In this document: positions 53,092 to 62,673 of the stretch, piece by piece
How positions within the stretch are numbered: the stretch's first letter is position 1
How the letters are laid out: every line of letters begins with the position of its first letter
Assembly: GCA_965220855.1 (NCBI GenBank)
Contig: CBDCQY010000001.1
Coordinates: 868,001-932,000 of the forward strand
Direction: 5' to 3'
Length of the DNA stretch: 64,000 bases
DNA from: Bin95 sp965220855
GTDB taxonomy: Bacteria > Pseudomonadota > Alphaproteobacteria > Bin95
Made by a program: the position numbers and the translations under genes
Notes under the pieces: model-generated
What the model was told of the DNA's origin: nothing
Seen by the model: the letters and a program-made list of their open reading frames with translations, nothing else
Database searches by the model: none

Positions 53092-55602
53092 TCAGAAGGC
53101 GGCTTCGAGGCCGACGACCCAGACGCGTCCGCGCAGCCCGTCGAGGTCGAAGTGGAACGCGGCCGGGTCGGCCGAGTCGGTCGAAGGCTCCTCGTCGGTG
53201 AGATTGAGAATGCCGGCGGTCAGTCGCAGGCCTGTCAGACCGGCGGGCGCATCGACATCGACGGTCAGATCGTGGCCGATCCAGGACCCGTAGCGTCCGG
53301 TGCCGAATATGTTGCTGTAGCCGGAGCGGGCCAGCACGCTCCAGTTGGCGGTGACATTACCCCGCCCGGCGCGGAGCTGCCCGTGCAGGCGGTCGCGGGC
53401 CAGATGTCCGGGCTGCGGCGCGCCGGCGATCCAGGCCTTGTAGTCGGAGCGATGCAGCCAGTGCAGCTCCAGCCCGAGGTCCGCCCAGCCAGTCTCCCAG
53501 CCGCCTTCGAGCGTCACGTCGAAGCCCGCGATCTCCTCGCGCCCGATATTGTCGTAGGAGCTGCGCAGCAGGATGTCGTTGCCGTCCCGCGTGACGCTCA
53601 CCCCGTCCGGCAGCGCGTCCCTGGCGTCGAGATTCATGATCGCCTGCGCCGAGGCGCCATTGGCCACCGGCATGTCGGTGAGCGTGAGGCGGAACCAGTC
53701 CACGCCGAAGGAGACCGGCCCCATCTCCAGGCCGACGCCGAAGCTGACGCTGCGCGAGCGCTCCGCATCGAGGTCCGGGTTCGACCGGGTTTCATGCGTG
53801 ACCTGCCGGAGGGTGCAGGGGTCCTCCCTCAGGTCGAGACCCTTGACGACGACATGGTCGCGGGTGTCGCAGACCCATGGGCGGCTCTGGAAGGGGTCGT
53901 GGGTGAGCGCCGGCAGGCCGGGCGCACGGGCGCCGCCGCCGAAGGAGCCGCGCAGCGCGATGGCCTCGTTCAGCCGGTAGCGGGTCGCGACGCGCCAGGC
54001 CGGCTCGCCGCCGACATCGTCATAGTCGTCGCCGCGCCCGGCGAGCACGAAGTCCCATTCGGGGCTGACCGGCAGCGCCAGTTCCGCGAAGGCCGAAACC
54101 CGCCGCCGGTCGCCGTCGAACGCGATCCGGTCCGAGGCGGAGAAGAGGCCTAGGACATCGCTGACCGGCTGCGCCGCGCCGGTCGCGTCGAGATAGCGGA
54201 TGCGCCGGCGCGCATCCTCGGTCGCCACCTCGACGCCGGCGCTCCATTCGCTCTCGCCGCCGGGCAGGGCGAAGCCGGCGCCGTTCAGCCGGGCGCGCGC
54301 CTCGCGCCGCTCCAAGACATAGTCGCGGTCGAGCTTGAGGCCGGTTTCCCGAACGGTCGCCGCCGAAGCGGAGAGCGGGTCGGCGAGCGCATAGCTGTCG
54401 TCGTCGATGGCCTCGCCGATGGCCTTCTCGCTCACGAAGCCGACGCCGCGTCGCTCCACATCGTAGCGATAGGCGCCAAGATGCGCCTCGAAGCCCACAC
54501 CCGCATCCATCCGGCCGCGCAGTCCGGTCGAGAGCCAGTATTCCGCGCCGTCGCCCTCAACCCGGCGATTGCCGTGGGCCGCGAACCGGTGCGCGACGCG
54601 GAACAGGTCGTCGGCGTCGCCGCCGAACTCGGCGGGGTCGTCCGGCGTGAACTCCAGCTGCGCGGCGGCGGGAGGGATGCGGAAGCGATAATCGTATTGC
54701 AGCAGCCGCGCCTCGGCGAACAATTCGGCTCCGCCCGCGACCGGCTGCTCCAGCAGGGCGATGACGCCCTCCTGTCCGTATCGGGTGGTGATCTGATTGT
54801 GGGGGGCGGTGACGAATCCGCAGCCCCGGTCGTCGTCTTCCTCGGAGCCGAACGGGTTGCCGAGCGGGCCGGTATAGCCGTCCGCGACCCGGCAGTCTCC
54901 CAGCGCCCGGTAGCTCTGCGTCTTGTCGTCCGCGGTGGGGCGCAGCTTGTCCCGGTTGACGATCACCGTATTGCCCGCCGCGCTGACGCCGATCGCGCCC
55001 TCGAAGCTGCCGCCTTCCCGCCAGGAGGCGCGGGTGACCTTGCGGTCGTTCGCCTCGATCTCCTTGCGTTCGAAACTGTCAGCGCCGAGCGTGAGGCGCC
55101 CCTCGCCGACCGCGCCGCCCCAGAGCGCGCTGCCGGAGAGGCTCTCGGCGCCGGGACTCGCCGGCCGCACGGGCGCGATCGCGGCCTCGAAGCCCTCCAG
55201 ATCCTCGCGCAGCACGATATTGACCGCCCCGGCGGCGGCGTGGCCGGCCAGCGCGCCGATGGCGTTGTCGTCCAGGATTTCGATGCGCTCGACCGCCGAG
55301 AGCGGGATCGTGTCGAGATCGGGCAGCGGGCCCATATTTCGCCCGTTGACGAGCAGCGCGAGACGCCGGACGTCGCCAACGAACGCCCGGCCGGCGCCGA
55401 GAAAGTTCACGCCGGCGCGCAGTTCCAGCAGCTCCAGCACCGTCTGTTTGCCCGAGAGTCGCATGTCCTCGCGGTCGATCACCGCCAGCGGGCGCAACGC
55501 CAGCGCGCCCATGGCGCCCCGTTCGCCGTCGCTGGCGGCGGCCGGGGCGGCGCTCCACAAGGACGCGGCCAGGAGGGCGAGGGCGATTGTCGAACGGGTC
55601 AT
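53092..55602 (-). CDS. TonB-dependent outer-membrane receptor
   Basis: An 836-residue TonB-dependent receptor. A signal peptide (ALALLAASLWSAAPAAA) precedes a plug domain with AVIDREDMRLSG, VNGRNMGPLPDLDTIPLSAVERIEIL and GAGAVNIVLR-like sequence (AAAGAVNIVLRED), followed by the 22-stranded barrel with NPDLDAERSRSVSFG and a C-terminal VVGLEAAF. A paired cysteine cluster in an extracellular loop (ALGDCRV, DRGCGFV, WVCDTRD, EDPCTL) is notable. It starts the operon with boxCB, so it probably imports an aromatic substrate or a metal complex needed for the di-iron enzyme. Divergent from the flavodoxin gene. Confidence 0.9.
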   Translation of the reverse strand: MTRSTIALALLAASLWSAAPAAASDGERGAMGALALRPLAVIDREDMRLSGKQTVLELLELRAGVNFLGAGRAFVGDVRRLALLVNGRNMGPLPDLDTIPLSAVERIEILDDNAIGALAGHAAAGAVNIVLREDLEGFEAAIAPVRPASPGAESLSGSALWGGAVGEGRLTLGADSFERKEIEANDRKVTRASWREGGSFEGAIGVSAAGNTVIVNRDKLRPTADDKTQSYRALGDCRVADGYTGPLGNPFGSEEDDDRGCGFVTAPHNQITTRYGQEGVIALLEQPVAGGAELFAEARLLQYDYRFRIPPAAAQLEFTPDDPAEFGGDADDLFRVAHRFAAHGNRRVEGDGAEYWLSTGLRGRMDAGVGFEAHLGAYRYDVERRGVGFVSEKAIGEAIDDDSYALADPLSASAATVRETGLKLDRDYVLERREARARLNGAGFALPGGESEWSAGVEVATEDARRRIRYLDATGAAQPVSDVLGLFSASDRIAFDGDRRRVSAFAELALPVSPEWDFVLAGRGDDYDDVGGEPAWRVATRYRLNEAIALRGSFGGGARAPGLPALTHDPFQSRPWVCDTRDHVVVKGLDLREDPCTLRQVTHETRSNPDLDAERSRSVSFGVGLEMGPVSFGVDWFRLTLTDMPVANGASAQAIMNLDARDALPDGVSVTRDGNDILLRSSYDNIGREEIAGFDVTLEGGWETGWADLGLELHWLHRSDYKAWIAGAPQPGHLARDRLHGQLRAGRGNVTANWSVLARSGYSNIFGTGRYGSWIGHDLTVDVDAPAGLTGLRLTAGILNLTDEEPSTDSADPAAFHFDLDGLRGRVWVVGLEAAF

Positions 55603-55643
55603 TTACGGCGATCTCCCGGATGGTTTGGCGGAGCGGTTCCGGC

Positions 55644-55676
55644 GCTTGCCGGCGACCGGCAAGCAGATTCTATAAT
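55644..55676 (+). promoter_or_regulatory. Divergent promoter with palindromic operator for the benzoate module
   Basis: GCTTGCCGG (55644-55652) and CCGGCAAGC (55656-55664) form a perfect 9-bp inverted repeat around CGA. It covers the -35-like TTGCCG (55646-55651). A perfect TATAAT lies at 55671-55676, with a 19-bp spacer. The -10 box ends only seven bases before the flavodoxin ATG, so the transcript would be leaderless or nearly so. The palindrome sits between the receptor/box operon and the flavodoxin/ligase operon and could regulate both. Confidence 0.6.
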
Positions 55677-55683
55677 CGCTGCC

Positions 55684-56154
55684 ATGAGCAACGCTATCAC
55701 AATCTATGTCGCCACGATGACCGGCACGGCCGAACTGGTCGCGGAGGAAATACAGGCGGCGCTCGAGGAAGAGGGCGCGTCGGTTGCGCTTGCGCCGATG
55801 GACGATCTGGATGCCGACGCCTTCGCCGCGCCCGGCCTTTATGTCGTGGTCAGCTCCACCTATGGCCAGGGCGATGTGCCGGACAACGGCCAGGGGCTGG
55901 CCGAGGCGCTGGAGCGCGACCGGCCGGGCCTCGGCCATGTCCGCTACGGCCTGTTCGCGCTCGGCGACATGACCTATGCGCGCACCTTTTGCGGCGGCGG
56001 CATGACCTTCGACCGCATTCTGGGCGAACTCGGCGCGCGGCGAATCGGCGAGCCGATGCGCCACAACGCCTCCTCCGGCCAGCTGCCCGAGGACGATGCG
56101 GCCGACTGGGCGCGGGAGTGGTATCGGAGCGCGCTGGCGGAGGAGGCGACATGA
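55684..56154 (+). CDS. Flavodoxin-like FMN protein (MioC type)
   Basis: A 156-residue flavodoxin-fold protein. FMN phosphate loop: YVATMTGTAELVAEEI (near residues 8-23); the aromatic isoalloxazine loops are SSTYGQGDVPDNG and FALGDMTYARTFCGGG. The length is that of MioC/short-chain flavodoxins. Its stop overlaps the benzoate-CoA ligase start (ATGA), so it is made together with the benzoate-activating enzyme. I infer that it shuttles electrons from the adrenodoxin-reductase-like protein to BoxB. A general role cannot be excluded. Confidence 0.85.
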   Translation: MSNAITIYVATMTGTAELVAEEIQAALEEEGASVALAPMDDLDADAFAAPGLYVVVSSTYGQGDVPDNGQGLAEALERDRPGLGHVRYGLFALGDMTYARTFCGGGMTFDRILGELGARRIGEPMRHNASSGQLPEDDAADWAREWYRSALAEEAT

Positions 56155-57635
56155 CGCACTACAATGCGGCGGCGGACCTGATCGGGCGCAATCTGGCGGC
56201 CGGGCGCGCCGCGAAGACCGCCGTGATCGACAGCCGGGGCGCGCACAGCTACGGCGATATCGACGCGGCGACCGCGCGCTTCGCCAACCTGCTCGCCCGG
56301 CTGGGCGTGCGGCGCGAGGAGCGCATCCTGCTCTGCCTGAACGACACGGCGGACTTCCATGCCTGCTTCCTCGGCGCGATCCGGGCCGGCGTCGCGCCGG
56401 TGCCGGTCAACACCCGGCTGACGCGCGACGACTACGCCTTCATGCTGCGCGACAGCCGCGCGCAGGCGGCCTTCGTCTCGGCCGACCTGCTGCCGGCCTT
56501 CGAGGGCCTGCATGAGCGCGTCATCGCCGACGGCGCGGCGCTGGCGGGGCTGCTCGCCGGTGAGAGCGCCGCCTTCCGGCCGGCCGACACGGTCGCGGAC
56601 GAGATGTGCTTCTGGCTCTACACCTCCGGCACCACCGGCGCGCCCAAGGCGGCGGTGCATCTGCATGGCGACTTGATGCACACGGCCGAACTCTATGCCG
56701 GGCCGACGCTGGGCGTGGGCGAGGGCGACGTGCTGTTCTCGGCCGCCAAGCTGTTCTTCGCCTACGGCCTCGGCAACGGCCTGACCTTCCCGATGGCGGC
56801 CGGCGCGACGGCGCTGCTGCTGGAGGGGCCGCCCGAGCCCGCCGCCATCTGCCGCCTGCTGGGCGAGGCCCGGCCGACGATCTTCTTCGGCGTGCCGACG
56901 CTGTTCGCCATGCTGCTCGCCAGCGGCGAACTGCCGGGGCCGGACGGCCATGCGCTCCGCCTCGCGGTCTCCGCCGGCGAGGCGCTGCCGCCGGAGATCC
57001 TGCGCCGCTGGCGCGAGGCGACGGGCGTGGACATCCTGGACGGGCTCGGCTCGACCGAGATGCTGCATATCTTCATCACCAACCGCGAGGGCGATATCAC
57101 CCCCGGCGCCTCGGGCCGGCCGGTCGAGGGCTACGAGGCGCGGCTGGTCGATGACGACGGGCGCATCGTCGAGGAGGCCGGCGCGCTCGGCGCGCTGGAG
57201 GTCAAGGGGCCGACCAGCGCGATCTGCTACTGGAACCGCCGCCGGCAGTCCGTCGAGACCTTCCGGGGCGCCTGGACGCGCACCGGAGACCGCTACACCC
57301 GCGACGAGAACGGCGTCTATGCCTTCGCCGGGCGCGCCGACGACATGCTGAAGGTCGGCGGCATCTATGTCTCGCCCTTCGAGGTCGAGGGCGCGCTGCT
57401 GCAGCATGAGGCGGTGCTGGAGGCGGCGGTGGTCGGCGCGCCGGACGCCGATGGGCTGATCAAGCCCAAGGCCTTCGTGGTGCTGCGCGAGGGCGGGCGG
57501 GCCGGCGCGGCGGAATTGCAGGACTTCGTGCGCGACCGCCTGGCGCCGTTCAAATATCCGCGCTGGGTCGAGTTTCTGGACGAGCTGCCCAAGACCGCCA
57601 CCGGCAAGATCCAGCGCTTCAAGCTGCGCGCATGA
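56151..57635 (+). CDS. Benzoate--CoA ligase family protein
   Basis: A 494-residue adenylate-forming enzyme that makes an aryl-CoA from ATP and CoA. The P-loop-like motif is YTSGTTGAPKAA, then GLGSTEMLHIFITN, TGDRYTRDENGVY, the hinge GRADDMLKVGGIYVSPFEVE and the C-terminal lysine in PKTATGKIQRFKL. The IFITN after TEMLH and the whole layout match benzoate-CoA ligases. GGAGGCG precedes the ATG. It lies between the flavodoxin and a hydrolase, all coupled, and opposite to boxCB, so its product benzoyl-CoA feeds BoxB. Confidence 0.88.
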   Translation: MTHYNAAADLIGRNLAAGRAAKTAVIDSRGAHSYGDIDAATARFANLLARLGVRREERILLCLNDTADFHACFLGAIRAGVAPVPVNTRLTRDDYAFMLRDSRAQAAFVSADLLPAFEGLHERVIADGAALAGLLAGESAAFRPADTVADEMCFWLYTSGTTGAPKAAVHLHGDLMHTAELYAGPTLGVGEGDVLFSAAKLFFAYGLGNGLTFPMAAGATALLLEGPPEPAAICRLLGEARPTIFFGVPTLFAMLLASGELPGPDGHALRLAVSAGEALPPEILRRWREATGVDILDGLGSTEMLHIFITNREGDITPGASGRPVEGYEARLVDDDGRIVEEAGALGALEVKGPTSAICYWNRRRQSVETFRGAWTRTGDRYTRDENGVYAFAGRADDMLKVGGIYVSPFEVEGALLQHEAVLEAAVVGAPDADGLIKPKAFVVLREGGRAGAAELQDFVRDRLAPFKYPRWVEFLDELPKTATGKIQRFKLRA

Positions 57636-58438
57636 GCGATGAAAGCGAGCGCCTCGCGCTCGACGGCGGCGAGATCGAATATCGGCGCATCGCCGGCGGT
57701 CGCGCCCTGCCGGAACTGGTGTTCCTGCATGAGGGCCTCGGCTCGGCCGCGCTCTGGCGCGATTTCCCGGACCGGCTGGCGGCGGCCACCGGCGCGGGCG
57801 CGCTGGTCTGGTCGCGCCTCGGCTATGGGCGCTCGACCCCGCATGAGGGCGGGGCCTTCGCGCTCGACTACATGCATGCCGAGGCCGAGCGCCGCCTGCC
57901 CGCGCTGCTGGCGGCCCTCGACATCGAGCGCCCGCTTCTGGTCGGCCACAGCGACGGCGCCTCGATCGCGCTCATCCACGCCGGCGCCTTTCCCGGGCGC
58001 GTGGCCGGCCTTGCGGTCATGGCCCCGCATGTCTTCGTGGAGGACTGCACGGCCGACGCGGTCGAGGCGGCGCGCCTCGCCTTCGCGACCGGCGGCCTGG
58101 AGGCGCGCCTCGCCCGCTGGCATCGGGACGCCGCGCGCACCTTTCGCGCCTGGAACGAGGCCTGGCGCGATCCGCGCTTCCGGTCCTGGAACATCGAGGA
58201 CCGGCTGCCCGCCATCCGCGCGCCGCTGCTCGCCATCCAGGGCCTGGCCGACCCCTACGGCACCCGCGCCCAGACCGACCGCATCGCCGCCGCCGTCTCC
58301 GGTCCGGCGGAGGTCGTGCTGCTGCCCGACTGCGGCCACACCCCCTGGCGCGAGGAAGCCGACGCCGTGCTGGCGGCGCTTGCGGCCTTTCACGGGCGCC
58401 TCGCCAGCAGCCCGGCGCTACTGCGGGAATCGACTTGA
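57632..58438 (+). CDS. Alpha/beta hydrolase in the benzoate module
   Basis: A 268-residue alpha/beta hydrolase. FLHEGLGSAALWRDF is the oxyanion region, VGHSDGAS holds the nucleophilic Ser, the acid is likely in GLADPYG and the histidine in PDCGHTPWRE. It overlaps the ligase stop (ATGA). In box and related pathways such hydrolases are thought to act as thioesterases or ring-opening-product hydrolases; here the role could be to release a trapped CoA thioester or an ester prodrug of benzoate. This is inference from context. Confidence 0.82.
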   Translation: MSDESERLALDGGEIEYRRIAGGRALPELVFLHEGLGSAALWRDFPDRLAAATGAGALVWSRLGYGRSTPHEGGAFALDYMHAEAERRLPALLAALDIERPLLVGHSDGASIALIHAGAFPGRVAGLAVMAPHVFVEDCTADAVEAARLAFATGGLEARLARWHRDAARTFRAWNEAWRDPRFRSWNIEDRLPAIRAPLLAIQGLADPYGTRAQTDRIAAAVSGPAEVVLLPDCGHTPWREEADAVLAALAAFHGRLASSPALLREST

Positions 58439-58494
58439 CTTGATTTGCGGCATTGTGTCGATTGCTTGCGATTGACTTGGTGGAGGGAAAAGCC

Positions 58495-58755
58495 ATGCTC
58501 CGAATGCTCGTCATCGCCCTGGCGGTCGTCATGTTCGCCGGCGCGCCGGATATCGCGTCCGCCCAGCAAACGCGCCCGACGCTCGGCAACGCCACAGGCA
58601 CTCCGGCCAGAACGCCTCCTTCGACCGGCGAAGCCGGCAGTTGGAAATGCGACCGCATGCTGGTCTGCGCTCAGGTGCAGAGCTGCAAGGAGGGCAAGCT
58701 CTATCCGACCATGTGCGGACCGCGGAATTGCGACCTGCCGATCGGGACGTGCTGA
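58495..58755 (+). CDS. Small secreted Cys-rich protein, unknown function
   Basis: An 86-residue protein with a signal peptide (MLVIALAVVMFAGAPDIASA) and a Thr/Pro-rich linker followed by a tail with six cysteines within about 35 residues (KCDRMLVC, QSCKEG, TMCGPRNCD, GTC). It would make three disulfides. GGAGG precedes the ATG at 58495. No known family is recognised. It lies after the benzoate operon, but 56 bp away and with AT-richer DNA upstream, so it may be independently expressed. Confidence 0.65.
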   Translation: MLRMLVIALAVVMFAGAPDIASAQQTRPTLGNATGTPARTPPSTGEAGSWKCDRMLVCAQVQSCKEGKLYPTMCGPRNCDLPIGTC

Positions 58756-58853
58756 GCGCCTCGACGGCCTCGGTCTGCGGATCGGGCGAGACCGGCGGCT
58801 CTTCCGGCAGGATCGCCGCCCGCCGCTTCTGAGGCCCCGCGCCCCGTCCCGAA

Positions 58854-60347
58854 CTACAGCTCGGCGGCGCGGGCGGCGAGTTGGGCGCGATCCACCTTGT
58901 TGGTGCTGGCGAGCGGCAGGGCGGGCAGGAAATGCACCCGGCGGGGGTGCATATAGGCCGGCGCCAGCGCCAGCGCATGGGCCTTGACCGCCTCGGCGTC
59001 GAGGTGCGCGCCCGGCCGGGCCGCGATGAAGGCGACCGGCATATTTCCGCGCACCAGGTCCGGCACCGGCACCAGGCAGGCCTGGGCGATGTCCGGGTGG
59101 GTCTCCAGCACCTTCTCGACTTCCGAGGGCCAGACATTCTCGCCATTGACGGTGAACATGTCATCGACCCTGCCGACGAAATAGTGGAAGCCGTCCGCGT
59201 CGCGGCGCATGACGTCGCCGGTGCGGTAGAAGCCGTCGGCGGTGATCGCTTCGGCGGTCTTTCCGGGCAGGTTGAGATAGCCCGGCGTGTTGGCGGGGCA
59301 ACGCATTTCCAGCTCGCCCTCCTCCGCGCCCGCGCGCCCGTCCGCGCCGACCAGGCGGAGCGCCACCCCCGCCAGCGGCGCGCCGAGCGAGAGGTCCGGC
59401 GTCGGCAGGCCGTCCGGATGCGGGCCGAACACGCAAGGCCCCGCCTCGGTGGTGCCGTAGCCATAGGCGATGCGCGCATTGGGGAACGCTTCGCGGGTGG
59501 CGGCGAACAGCCCGGCCGTCGCCGGGGCCGAGCCCATGGTCACCACCTCGACCGAGCCGAGGTCCAGCCGCTCGATCAGGTCGCGCTCCTGCATGGCGAG
59601 CGCGATCATGGTCGGCACGGAGGTGAGCCAGGTGCAGGCGAAGCGCGGCACGGCCTCCAGATAGCGCCGGGGGTGGAACTGCCCCAGCAGCGCCGCGCCG
59701 GCATGGGAGGCGAGCAGGAACTTGGCGCTGGCGAGCGCGTTCATGTGATAGAAGGGCGCGGCGATCAGGAAGCGGTGGCGCCCGGCGTCAGGGTTCTGGG
59801 CAAGCCGCGTCTCGACCACCCAGACGTGCCCGTCATGGGTCAGCGGTACGCCCTTGGGCAGGCCGGTCGAGCCGGAGGTGTAGAGGATCTGCGCCACCTC
59901 GCCCGCCTCGGGGCGCAGGGTCTCGAAGGGGCCGGGGTCGAGGAAGGACTCGAAGTCGGGGCCGAAGGCGACCGTCGGCAGGCCCTCCGGCGCGCGCGCG
60001 CGGCGCTCCTCATCGACGAACAGCAGCCGGGCCTCGCTGTCGCGCAGCACATGGCGGACGGTCTCGTCCGGGAAGCGCCAGTTGACCGGCACCGCGACCA
60101 GGCCCGCGCGCATGGCGCCGAAATAGACCGCGAGCCAGTCGGCGGAATTGGCGGCGAAGATGGCGATGCGCGCGCCGCGCGCCAGACCCCTGGCGGAGAG
60201 CGCGCGCGCGACGGCGGCGATGCGCGCATCCAGCCAGCGATGCGAGCGCGCCGGGGCCGCCTCCCAGTCCGCCGCGTCGATCAGCGCGATGCGGTCCGGA
60301 TCGCCGTTGCGATCCACCAGATCGCCCAGATTCCCAAGGCCCCGCAT
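58854..60347 (-). CDS. AMP-dependent acyl-CoA ligase
   Basis: A 497-residue adenylate-forming ligase. The motifs are YTSGSTGLPKGVPLTH, YGYGTTEAGPCVFG, YRTGDVMRRDADGFHYFVGR, the hinge DDMFTVNGENVWPSEVEKV and NKVDRAQLA near the C-terminus. The final catalytic lysine is in STNKVDR. It differs from the benzoate ligase nearby and resembles medium- or long-chain and aryl ligases in sequence; the substrate is open. The start is ATG 60347. Divergent from the thioesterase gene, with about 100 bp between. Confidence 0.87.
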   Translation of the reverse strand: MRGLGNLGDLVDRNGDPDRIALIDAADWEAAPARSHRWLDARIAAVARALSARGLARGARIAIFAANSADWLAVYFGAMRAGLVAVPVNWRFPDETVRHVLRDSEARLLFVDEERRARAPEGLPTVAFGPDFESFLDPGPFETLRPEAGEVAQILYTSGSTGLPKGVPLTHDGHVWVVETRLAQNPDAGRHRFLIAAPFYHMNALASAKFLLASHAGAALLGQFHPRRYLEAVPRFACTWLTSVPTMIALAMQERDLIERLDLGSVEVVTMGSAPATAGLFAATREAFPNARIAYGYGTTEAGPCVFGPHPDGLPTPDLSLGAPLAGVALRLVGADGRAGAEEGELEMRCPANTPGYLNLPGKTAEAITADGFYRTGDVMRRDADGFHYFVGRVDDMFTVNGENVWPSEVEKVLETHPDIAQACLVPVPDLVRGNMPVAFIAARPGAHLDAEAVKAHALALAPAYMHPRRVHFLPALPLASTNKVDRAQLAARAAEL

Positions 60348-60449
60348 GGCCCAAACCCCTCCCCGCCGCCGGTCCGCACAGAATAACCCGACCCGGCGCG
60401 CCCTGTCGCCTTGGCGCGACAGGGCCGGGCGTGCTATGTCCGCGCGGCC

Positions 60450-60875
60450 ATGACCGAGACGCTGCCGCTTTCCGTCGCCGGGCTTCAGGCCCGGATCGAC
60501 GCCTCGCCCTTCAACCGGGGCATGGGCATTGTGGTGACCCATGCCGACGCCGAGGCCGAGGAAGTCGCCATGCGACTGGAGATGCGCCCGGAGTTCGAAC
60601 GCGCGGAGGGCAGCCGCCAATATCATGGCGGCGTCATCTCGGCCTTCATCGACACGGTTGGCGACTATGCGCTGGTCGTCAATCGCGGCGGCGGCGTGCC
60701 GACCATCAACTATCGCACCGACTTCCTGCGCCCGGCGTCCGATACGGCGCTGATCGGCAAGGCGAAGGTGCGCCGGGCGGGACGGACCGTCGCGGTGGTC
60801 GATATCGACGTCTATGACGAACAAGACAGGCTGGTGGCTGTCGGACGCGGCACCTACGGCGCCCGGGTCGGATAA
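60450..60875 (+). CDS. PaaI-family hotdog thioesterase
   Basis: A 141-residue hotdog-fold protein. The catalytic/substrate motif is YHGGVISAFIDTVGDYAL, followed by PTINYRTDFLRPA and a C-terminal strand AVVDIDVYDEQDRLVAVGRG. The pattern is of the PaaI/YbgC-type acyl-CoA thioesterases, which act on phenylacetyl- or other aryl/acyl-CoA. It sits opposite to an acyl-CoA ligase, so it may release the CoA thioester. The stop precedes the cyclophilin gene by 11 bp. Confidence 0.85.
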   Translation: MTETLPLSVAGLQARIDASPFNRGMGIVVTHADAEAEEVAMRLEMRPEFERAEGSRQYHGGVISAFIDTVGDYALVVNRGGGVPTINYRTDFLRPASDTALIGKAKVRRAGRTVAVVDIDVYDEQDRLVAVGRGTYGARVG

Positions 60876-60886
60876 GGAAATCTCCC

Positions 60887-61432
<546 letters not shown>

Positions 61433-61992
61433 GCCGGCAATTCCAGGCTGCCGCCGCAAAGACAAGCGAACGGCAAGGCACTGATCTGACGCCCCTTCCA
61501 GGAGCGCGCGGTTGGATGAGCGGCGGTTAACCGGTCGGCGCGCCGCCCCGGTTGCAGCGCGTTTTCTCTGTCCAAGCCTTCGCGATATTGATCGGAAAGC
61601 GTCTCGGTCCGATAGCGTTCACGCGCTTTCTGGGATATTGGCGCGGCTGCATTTGGCGCCGATCATCCGGTTTACCGCCTTGCCGGCCGGTCCTCGGGAC
61701 CTCACGGGCGGGAGCATGGCGTTTATGAAAGCGGCCGGCCGCCAAATTGGTGCTAACAGGTCCTTTCGGGGTCGATTCGCACACAAATAATATGCCCACA
61801 ATCCTGTCGGACCGATCGGCGCGGTCAAGCGGCAAGTGAGAAAGCGCCTATCGCCCCCAATCATGATTCATTTGATACACTTTGATGCTATTAGATCACT
61901 CAAGGGTCCGCAAGAATGCTGGACGGGCGGCTGGAGGCGGCGATAAGCTGACTTCCGTCAAGGCAGCAACCTTTACAGAAGGAGCATGAGAC
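61433..61992. other. Intergenic region before the Hcp genes
   Basis: No gene is supported in these 560 bp; the short frames are shadows or chance. The first 350 bp are GC-rich with scattered direct repeats, and the last 150 bp become AT-rich (around 61790 and 61865). This part probably holds the promoter of the hcp genes; AAGGAG lies eight bases before the ATG at 61993. I see no clear -10/-35 pair. Confidence 0.4.
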
Positions 61993-62640
61993 ATGGCAGC
62001 CATCGTCTTGAAATTCGAGGACATCAACGGAGAGAGCACCCTTTCCGGCCACACCGGTCAGGTCGATGCGATCTCGATTCGGGAATCGATTTCTGTGAGC
62101 GCGTCGCAGAGTTCGGGTGGTTCGGCGTCGGCCAGAACGGTCGGCACATCGCGCCATTCGGACATTTGCGTAACACGCTTCAAGGACATCGCAAGTCCAA
62201 AGCTGGCCCAGGCCTGTTCTGCGGGTACGAACCTCAAGACTGTGGAGGTTTACCTGTTCCGCACGCTCGAGACCGGCGTCAAGGAGTATATGCGATACGT
62301 CTTGTCGGAGACGTTCGTTTCCCGATATGAAAATGACACGGCCGACCAGGAAGGCGCGGTGTTCGGACCGAGTCTGGCGGCGTCCGAGGGGGCTTCGCCG
62401 CTCTGGGGCGTCGCAGGCCTTATGGGGCCGATCGCCAGGAGGTCTGCTCTGAACCTGGCGCCCGCGCCGTTGCTGCTCGCCGGCGTGCCGCGCGGCCAGC
62501 CGACCACTCGCGAAGTGGAGCGGGTATGGTTCAATCCCTCCAAGGTAAGCTGGACCTATACGCCTTATGTGAGTGGCGCGGCGCAAGGCGTGGTTCAGAG
62601 GGAATGGAACCTTCTGTCCACCAGCGAAACGGAAGACTGA
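61993..62640 (+). CDS. Hcp-like type VI secretion tube protein
   Basis: A 215-residue Hcp-family protein. It starts with IVLKFEDINGESTLSGHTGQ, continues with ISIRESISVSASQSSGGSAS, RFKDIASPKLAQACSAGTN and VYLFRTLETGV, the Hcp1 beta-barrel pattern, and ends in a disordered tail. It lies first in a row hcp-hcp-vgrG. It has a longer C-terminal extension than usual Hcp (about 165), possibly an effector-like or docking region. AAGGAG supports the start. Confidence 0.72.
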   Translation: MAAIVLKFEDINGESTLSGHTGQVDAISIRESISVSASQSSGGSASARTVGTSRHSDICVTRFKDIASPKLAQACSAGTNLKTVEVYLFRTLETGVKEYMRYVLSETFVSRYENDTADQEGAVFGPSLAASEGASPLWGVAGLMGPIARRSALNLAPAPLLLAGVPRGQPTTREVERVWFNPSKVSWTYTPYVSGAAQGVVQREWNLLSTSETED

Positions 62641-62673
62641 CCCCCCAATACAAGCAGGAAAGGAGGACAGGAA

